Below are positions 56,818-64,000 of a stretch of DNA of 64,000 bases, piece by piece. Under the pieces are notes generated by a model. The model was given only the letters and a program-made list of their open reading frames with translations, was not told the DNA's origin and searched no databases. This DNA is from Hygrophila difformis (lineage: Eukaryota; Streptophyta; Magnoliopsida; Lamiales; Acanthaceae), in assembly GCA_030278955.1 (NCBI GenBank), contig JAOANR010000010.1, positions 13,313,086-13,377,085 on the forward strand, written 5' to 3'. The stretch's first letter is position 1; every line of letters starts with the position of its first letter. The position numbers and the translations under genes are program-made.

Positions 56818-57780
56818 ACTCTACGGGAGATTCTATAGCGGCAATTATTAAAAGTATTTATACAAATATAAACTGCACCACTTCAAATCCAAATATTTTT
56901 AAAGATAGTGTTATACTAACTCTTACCAATGAGATTATTGATACGATCAATCATTGCATCATAAAACGTATATGTAGAAATGAAAATGTACATGTATATC
57001 AGTTCTAACAATATTTGTCACGAGAATGAAAGTATAGATAATACCAATGACTTACTTTTACTGGACTATCTAAATACGATCAATTGTTCTGGATTACCGA
57101 ATCATGAAAGATAGTTGAATGAGAGTTGCATAATCATGATTCTTAGGAATATAGATCCATCAAATAAATTATGCAATGAAAGTAGGTTGATAGTAACCAA
57201 GTTGCAGAACCATATAATTGATGTTAAACTAAATTTTGGAAAACCATGCAAGTAGAAAATTATTGAATGATATAATGATTATGAGCCTATCTAATTTAAC
57301 CAAATTCCCATTTGATTTCAGATGAGAAAATTTTCACTCGCAGTTTGCTTTGCTATGATTATAAACAAAAGTCAATATCAATCTTTTAAAAATTCTAGAA
57401 TTTATATTCCAAAATCAGTTTTTAGTCATGAACAATTATGTTGCAATATTTCGTATCACTAGCAAGATGTGGCTCAAAGTATTAATATGCATTAAAAATG
57501 ATTAACTCAAAATGGCAAAAGAAATGTTGTTTACAATGAAATTTATATATGACATAAAATTTGCAAAATGGATACTTGATGTAGGTGATGGTAAAGCCGG
57601 TATTGATTTTGGAGATGTACGATCAGATGTGACATTTCAGAATGATATTCTTATAAACTCTACAGGTGATCCTACAGCGGCAATTTTTTAGAGTATATAT
57701 ACAAATATAAACTGCACCACTTCAAATTCAGACATTTTTAATATAGTGCTATACTAGCCCCTCCCTACCAATGAGATTTT
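56818..57780 (+). pseudogene. Helitron helicase fossil, segment 3 with a repeated start
   Basis: It continues the second copy begun before 48157: STGDSIAAIIKSIYTNINCT, ILTLTNEIIDTINHCI, DYLNTINCSGLPNHE, LRNIDPSNKLCNESRLIVTK and, frame-changed, SLAVCFAMIINKSQYQSFKN and VFSHEQL. These are the C-terminal helicase motifs of plant Helitrons. At about 57560, right after the C-terminal end, the sequence restarts with FAKWILDVGDGKAGIDFG, VRSDVTFQNDILINSTGDP and decays by 57780. So helicase segments are arranged in direct tandem. It is inactive. Confidence 0.75.
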
Positions 57781-58004
57781 CAGCAATGAAATTTTCAGCA
57801 AATTGTAGAATTTTTCATATTATGCTTAATACTTATATTTAATTTAATTTTATTTTAATTTAAATTTTAAATTAAATAAAAATATTATTTTAATAATTAT
57901 TTTATTGTTCTGTTAGGTTTGTATCGGACAAGCCACAGAAGTTAAAGAAGACGGTATAATATGATTTCTTTGTTAGTTTTAAAAACAATTAAATTATATT
58001 ATCA
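57781..58004. other. AT-rich spacer
   Basis: Very AT-rich, nothing recognisable. It possibly contains the decayed 3' end of the Helitron, but no terminal hairpin and CTRR could be defined. Confidence 0.3.
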
Positions 58005-58269
58005 TACTACCTCCGTTCTTGAAAGTTGTTTACATTTAGTTAGGTGTCACTATTCACACACAGATTTTCACTTAAAGTTTTATCATAATTATACAAGTTA
58101 TAATATAGTCAAGTGAGATCTTATTAAATTCGTCTCGTCGTGTAGTTTTTAAATATCGAACTTTTACAATTTTTACATATACTAAACTTGACTTATTTAT
58201 GATTTAAAATATGCATTGAACTGCGTGATATGTGGACCCGTCAAATACTTTCAAAAACAGAGGAAGTAT
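58005..58269. mobile_element. Stowaway-like MITE
   Basis: TACTACCTCCGTTCTTGAAA and TTTCAAAAACAGAGGAAGTA are the inverted termini, flanked by TA. The body matches the copy at 16059. Confidence 0.75.
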
Positions 58270-58470
58270 ACAATATCTCTTTCGAATATATATATAAAAT
58301 CATTACACAATTTTCATTATTCAAAATATAATTTACTATTATTTTATATAATATAAGTATATATTGTATAAAATATATAATTATGCCCGTCGAGTCTTGA
58401 CGGGTTACTTACTAGTTAACAATTAATATAATCAGCTAATGGTTAACCGTTAATTGTCAAAAAGGACTCG

Positions 58471-58617
58471 CCTATATAAGTCTCCAATCATGATCTACCG
58501 AAGGTTATTAGAGAGGAATTTAAACCCTAACCTTCCTTTAGTAACAAAAAGGTGATCTCTACCAAAGGTTATTAGAGAGAAGTTTAAACCCTAACCTTCC
58601 TTTAGTAACAAAAAGGG
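58471..58617 (+). promoter_or_regulatory. TATA-like box and duplicated telo-box unit upstream of YCED
   Basis: CCTATATAAGTC at 58471 precedes two 64-bp direct repeats (58494-58557, 58558-58617). Each holds AAACCCTAACC (58522-58532 and 58586-58596), the telo-box core found in promoters and leaders of plant ribosome-related genes. It lies about 600 bp upstream of the YCED start, so it could be its promoter with a long leader. A relic of an LTR is the alternative. Confidence 0.4.
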
Positions 58618-59127
58618 AATTCTCTGCTCCGAAAACACATCGCCCGCAACAGATTCGTAAGAATTCATTTGTTGAAAAATCTTGTAATTTCCTTCCCCAC
58701 CCAGATGAAGGCCAACGACATACTCCTATTTACTAGGAATGGCAATGAATGCTGAATACGGTGCTATGATGCTTTCACTGTTTTATGACAAGAAGCTGCG
58801 CTTGAGAATTGTTGAATTTATTCAACTACTGTCCAAATTGTATTACTATTGTTGAATTTATTGATAGTTGTTAAACTCAAATTTTAACAACAATTTTCAA
58901 TGAAAAGGTAAAACGAAAAAAAAATAAATAAATAAAAAAACAATAAGAAACGTGGAAAGAAAAATCCAGTGAGGTCTCTCAACAGCAAATTATTTTCCTA
59001 TGGACAAAAAAAATATATTTAAAAAAAAAAGAAAAGAAAAGAAAAAAAAATTAACAACTGCTAAATGCTACTAATAATCTTCATTAAAGCCAATTTTCAA
59101 AAACGCATATCCTTGAACTACGCAGAA
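58618..59127. other. Leader/upstream region of the YCED gene
   Basis: No coding frame is supported. It contains A-rich low-complexity tracts near 58910-59050. Several short upstream ATGs occur. Confidence 0.3.
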
Positions 59128-61254
59128 ATGCTCGGCTCCATCGCCACGGTCACCACACCTACAGCCTCTCCCCTGCCTTCTCCTTTACCTCGATTCACTC
59201 CCCTTCCAAATGCAAAGTTCTGTAAATTCCTCAAATTGAAACGGTCCACGACCGTAATCCTGAAGAATCAATTCAATATAACCCTCCCAGCTCCCCGCTG
59301 TGCCAGCAGCGATTTCGGCTTCCAAAATCCCTCCAACAGCGACTGGGAGCTCGGAGAGGATGAAATTGAGGAAGATGGAGACGCGGGCAGCCCATGGGAG
59401 GGCGCTATTCTCTACAGAAGGAATGCGAGCGTCTCGCATTTGGAGTATTGCACTACACTGGAGAGGCTAGGTTTGGGGAAGGTTTCGTCGGCGGTGTCAT
59501 GGAATCGAGCTTCCGAAATGGGTATTCGTTTGGTGAGGACCGTGAATGAGTATCCCGATGGGACGCCGGTTTTGATTTCGGTGGATGTTAGTCGGAGAAG
59601 GGGGAAGCTGCGGCTGGATGGGATTGTGAGGACTGTTCTTGCCCTCAATTGCAACAGGTGAATTTATAATTAATTTTGTTCTTTATGATCTATGCGGCTG
59701 TTTATGGATGATTACTTTATGGATGTTTACCTTTTCTAGGTTGTTGAAAAGATGATTACTTTATGGATGTTAATTGGTGCCTTCGCATTGAGACTGTGTT
59801 TATGTTCTTATTGAAAGCTTTTCGAGGTTTGTTTGCAATTAGGAAGTTAGGACGAGGCCTCGAAAAGGACACTCATTCCATTCGGACAATGTCTAGACAT
59901 AGCTTGCTGATGATCAGGACTGGATATGGATGATAATTGGCTTCCCATTTAGATGTCATGGAACTTGTTTGAGCCTTGCGGTGTAGTGAAAAATAGTATA
60001 GTAGTTGCTGTAACAGGGATGATATGAATCTTATAGCTGTTGCAACAAAATGTGTGATTGATCATCAATGAACTTAATCTGGAAGAAAGAGTGACAACTT
60101 GAACCACAAGTTTGTTTCCTGCTAATGGTAATGGATTCAGGTCATTATGGATTTTTTTCTGCACAGTATTTATAGGGGAAGATTTGATGCCATCTTCTGC
60201 AATTTTTTCTGATTGCAGGTAGTATTCTGCACTTGGTGTCTCTTGTAAGCTAGTTGCTATGGTAGTTGGGTTCTTAAATAGTTCTATTTCATTCTTAACC
60301 ATTTTGATAACAAGCTTGAGCAGCTGTAATTTCCACATGATTCTTTGCTAAGCCGAGTGTTGTCCCTTTTGGAATAACTGTTCTTTGCTGAAGCGTCAAT
60401 TGTTTTTAAGTAATCAAATTGTTTCCAGGCAACTTTTATTCATTATAAGAGGCAAAATTTAAGTTTTTCTTTCTTGTTGTTTGCGTACAAAATGAATTAG
60501 AACAAGACTCTGGAATTTAAGAGCTTCCTTGAATCTCTGTTGTTTGAGTAAAAAAATCATAAATAGATTGAGTCATTGAGCAATTTTGTTCTTATGCTAA
60601 ATTCAAATGGCTATGTGATCTGGTCAAATTCGGTTCCCATTTGAGTCCGGTCAGTTTGGGTCTGAAAATGGTTCAAGTTAGCTCAGGCCGAGAAAAACCT
60701 TATTTGGGCCGTGGCTCTTAATTCTTGTTAGTTTAATGTGATATGATCCAAGGTACTGTCGTTTTCAGTGATTTATACATTTGCGCTCTTGGGCATTCTA
60801 ATATCTAATAGATAATGAATGTTTCAAATTCTAAAGGTGTGGCGAACCAGCTGCTGAGAGTGTCTATGCTGATTTCTCACTTCTATTATGCGAAGAGCCC
60901 ATCAAGGAGCCCGAGACCATAAACATGGGGATAATCTTTGGGGAAGAGAAATCCAAGGATTTCGAAATGGGTGCAACCTACAATGAGGATGATGAGGATG
61001 CTTTAATCGACTTAGACGATCACCTTTATTTCCCCCCGGAAGAGAAAACAATAGACATTTCAAAAAACATTAGAGACCTCATACATGTCGAGATCACAAT
61101 TAGTGCAACATGTGATCCCAACTGCAAAGGACTTTGCAATAACTGCGGCGCCAACCTCAACATCGGTAGCTGTACTTGTGGGAAGAACCCAAGGAGCGCG
61201 GAGAAAAGTCAGGGGCCCCTAAGTGATTTAAGGAAGCGTATGGTGTCAAAGTAG
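59128..61254 (+). CDS. Plastid large-subunit rRNA accumulation protein, YCED/DUF177 family
   Basis: Two exons, 59128-59657 and 60837-61254, joined by a 1.2-kb GT-AG intron with continuous frame. Start chosen at MLGSIATVTTPTAS because the Ser/Thr/Pro-rich N-terminus is a typical chloroplast transit peptide; an in-frame ATG at 59065 would only lengthen it. The body is a DUF177 domain: YRRNASVSHLEYCTTLERLG, then VSVDVSRRRGKLRLDG-like sequence, RCGEPAAESVYADFSLLLCE and the C-terminal metal-binding cysteine cluster CDPNCKGLCNNCG ... CTCGKNP. About 315 residues. In maize and Arabidopsis, DUF177 proteins are needed for accumulation of plastid 23S rRNA; the bacterial relative is YceD. The frame is intact and probably functional. 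A copia LTR begins 247 bp past the stop. Confidence 0.9.
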
Positions 61255-61500
61255 CACGATCTGTTTCTTTTTTTGTCCTCTTACCATGTGGTATTAACAA
61301 CAGTTCCTTGATTGAATGTTGAGGGGAGTAGCAGAGTACACTTCTGTATATTTATTGGCATTGTTGCTTGCTGGACTGGATTCTTCAATTCTTTACTTTT
61401 TGCTTTATACTTTTGTCTTATTAAGGCTTAGTTTTGAGGATTTTGCCTTCCTTTTTGGTTGGTTCGCAAAACTGTAATGATGCAATAAAATCTTGGGAGG
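61255..61500. other. 3' UTR and flank of the YCED gene
   Basis: T-rich sequence with AATAAAATC near 61487. It ends at GGAGG, the presumed target duplication of the copia element. No other feature. Confidence 0.4.
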
Positions 61501-61840
61501 TGTTGTGATAGTATAACAACTATAGCCTATTAGTGTATAAAGGTAGTAATAACGAAGAAACGTAATAATAACGAAGAACTGTAATGAAAGGGAGACGAGA
61601 GAGAGTTTTTGAAACTGAAGAGAGAATAGAGAGGATTTGAATATGATTTCATTGATTCAGTAATGTACCTATTTATAGAGGTTACAAACCGTCTATAAAA
61701 GATAGGATTTAGGTAGACAAGTACAAATTTACTTCCTCATCAACAAGATAGGAATAGCCAAATAGAAAGTCAAATACAACTTCTCTTCGTCATCTTTATA
61801 CTTCAAGATTAAGTCATCCACATTCAATGAATCTGTAACA
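61501..61840 (-). repeat. 3' LTR of a Ty1/copia element
   Basis: On the plus strand it runs from TGTTGTGATAGT to GAATCTGTAACA (340 bp). On the minus strand the purine tract CCAAGAGGGAG precedes TGTTACAGATTC. The element faces the YCED gene tail to tail. The other LTR is beyond the right edge. Confidence 0.8.
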
Positions 61841-61983
61841 CTCCCTCTTGGATGACTTCAATATAAAGAATATGCCTCGTTAAAACCATACTTGGAAAAA
61901 ACCCTATGGGAAAAAATTCAAGTTAGGAAAAAGAGTACATGATTCTTGTATGTTTACTTCTCCCTCTGATCAAAGCATCAGTT

Positions 61984-64000
61984 GAGATTCTTTAGTTGTC
62001 GCATCCCAATACTTTTCACCAACTTCTCGAATGTTGCTGTTGGTAGTGCCTTGGTAAACAAATCTGCAAGATTATCAGCTGAACGGATTTGTTGCACATC
62101 TATTTCACCATTTTTCTGCAAATCATGAGTAAAAAATAATTTTGGTGTGTTTTGTTCTATCTCCTTTTATATAACCCCCTTTCAGTTGCGCTATACAAGC
62201 CGCATTATCTTCATATAAAATAATTGGAGGGTTTTTATTTTCGGACGATAAACCACAATTCGTTTCTATATAGTTAGTCATGGATCTAATCCAAACACAC
62301 TCTCGACTAGCTCATGCATTGCTATGATTTCAGCATGATTTGATGAGGTGGCTGTCAATGTTTGTTTCGTGGATCTCCACGATATTGCAGTATCACCACA
62401 TGTAATTAAATAGCCAGTCTGTGACTTAACTTTATGTGGGTCTGATAAGTACCCAGCATCGGCATAGCCGATTAATTCATGTCGAGAATCGTATGAATAA
62501 AATAGACCCATGTCAATCGTCCCTTGGAGATAGCGGAATAAATGTTTTATTCCTTTCCAATGTCGTTCAGTAGGAGATGAACTAAATCTCGCTAATAAAT
62601 TTACTGCAAATGATATATCTGGTCTAGTGCAGTTTGCGAGATACATTAGTGCTCAAATGGCACTTAAGTATGGGACCTGTGGCCCAAGTATTTCTTCATC
62701 ATCCTCTTTTGGTCTAAATGGATCTCTTTTAGGATCAAGTGATCTTACGACCATTAGATTATTTAATGGACGTGCTTTGTCCATATAAAATCGTTTTAAG
62801 ACCTTTTGGGTATAGGCCTTTTGATGGACAAGAATTCCATTCTCCAAATATTCAATTTGTAAACTAAGACACTTTCTTGTTTTTCCGAAATCTTTGATTT
62901 CGAATTCTCTTTTGAGATATTCAACAACAATTTAAATCTCTTCAGGGGATCCAACTAGATTGATATCATCAACATATACTGCAATGATAACGAATCTTGA
63001 CCCATTTTTCTTTATAAAAATGCATGGGCATATTGGATCGTTTATGCAACCCTTTTGAAGTAAGCATTCGCTTAAGCGGTTATACCACATTCTCCCAGAT
63101 TGTTTAAGCCCATATAGGGATCTTTGTAATTTGATGGAATATATCTCTTTTGGGTTTTCTTTATATGCCTGTGGCATTTTGAACCCTTCTGGAACTTTCA
63201 TATAAATATCAGTATCTAATGTTCCATATAAATAAGCAGTGACGACATCTGTGAGTCGTATTTCAAGTTTTTCATGTACTGTTAAACAGATAAGATATCT
63301 GAATGTAATTACATCCATTACTGGGGAATAAGTTTCATCATAGTCAAAACCCGGTCTCTGTGAGAACCCTTGAGCGACTAATCTCGCTTTTGTATCTTAC
63401 AACTTCATTTTCATTGTTTTTTTTTTCGTGCAAAAACCCATCTGTATCCAACTGGCTTTATATTTTCAGGTGGTTTGACAATTGGTCCAAACACATTTCT
63501 TTTAGCCAGGGAATCCAATTCTGATTGGATTGCATTTTTCCATTTGAGCCAATCATGCCTTTTCCGACATTCATCAACCGAATTTGGTTCAAAATCCTCA
63601 TCATCATTCATAATTTCAAGTGCTACATTATATGAAAATGCAATATCAATAGATGTTTCTTCTCGATTCCAAACATTTCTATTTGTGACAAAATTTATAG
63701 ATATTTCATCATTTTGATGATTTTGCTTTTCAAGAGTCAAGTCCCCGCAGGGCCCAGTTTTGTCACTTTTGATACTATGTATCACATCAACATCATTAAT
63801 CAATCCTCTTTTCTTTCGAGGATTTTTATCTTTGGAACGAGAGGTCTACCACGCTTCAGGCGTGCATCAGACTCATCTTTAGCACTGATAATGTGTTCCT
63901 TTGGAACATCAATTTTGACTGGAACATTTGCTGCTGGTATATGAGATTTAGTAACCCTTTTAGAGTCACATAATGCATCAGGCAGTTGATTTGCAATTTG
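61984..64000 (-). pseudogene. Ty1/copia polyprotein: integrase tail, RT and RNase H, runs off the edge
   Basis: From the right edge leftwards, on the minus strand: an integrase/RT linker (LPDALCDSKRVTKSHIPA), the RT start (WKNAIQSELDSLAKRNVFGP and GYRWVFARK), then RLTDVVTAYLYGTLDTDIYM, SLYGLKQSGRMWYNRL and the catalytic AVYVDDINLVG. RNase H follows (TRPDISFAVNLLARFSS, GYADAGYLSDPHKVKSQTGY), then the end motif IRSADNLADLFTKALPT. Frameshifts at poly-T runs (near 63415) and stops (near 62650, 62930) break it, so this copy is inactive. The left end matches the LTR at 61501. Confidence 0.88.

Overview
The window is nuclear DNA of a flowering plant, most likely a eudicot. Its genes carry short GT-AG introns, its host proteins are plant families (pectin-degrading GH28, the seed-type PLAT protein ATS3, a plastid DUF177/YCED protein), and most of the sequence is plant transposons. 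The species cannot be named from the sequence alone.

Only four host genes are supported. Two polygalacturonase genes lie head to tail on the minus strand (PG1 about 11.0-13.1 kb, PG2 17.3-20.3 kb); their matching internal exon lengths (135, 208, 82, 109, 114 nt) show that they are duplicates. An ATS3/embryo-specific-3 gene with three exons is on the minus strand at 32.3-34.0 kb. A two-exon plastid rRNA-accumulation gene (YCED/DUF177) is on the plus strand at 59.1-61.3 kb. A fragment of an unrecognised gene on the minus strand (28.1-28.6 plus 32.1-32.2 kb) is cut by a solo LTR and partly copied as an inverted repeat.

Layout: 0-6.3 kb, end of a Ty3/gypsy chromovirus (integrase/chromodomain and a 3.6-kb LTR) inserted in a LINE. 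6.5-10.7 kb, nested MITEs, a SINE, and a CACTA-like element with a long-TIR Mutator-like element inside. 11-20.3 kb, the two polygalacturonases, separated by a hAT-type element, a MITE and a SINE. 21.5-27.6 kb, a SINE and a decayed Athila-type gypsy element. 27.6-32.1 kb, the inverted repeat, the gene fragment and a 3.5-kb solo LTR. 32.3-34.0 kb, ATS3. 34.2-37.4 kb, nested MITEs.

From 37.6 to 57.8 kb the underlying sequence is a decayed Helitron helicase gene. It is split by two LTR retrotransposons, each with perfect target duplications: a minus-strand Tekay-type element (37783-47134, TSD CATAA) and a plus-strand Athila-type element (48158-56817, TSD ACTCT), which itself holds a PIF/Harbinger element. 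Both keep gag and protease and the integrase tail but have lost the RT-RNase H-integrase core. The window ends with the YCED gene and a Ty1/copia element in opposite orientation 250 bp downstream, running off the right edge.

Most sub-element boundaries below rest on visible terminal repeats plus target-site duplications. Clade names for the retroelements are family-level judgements.
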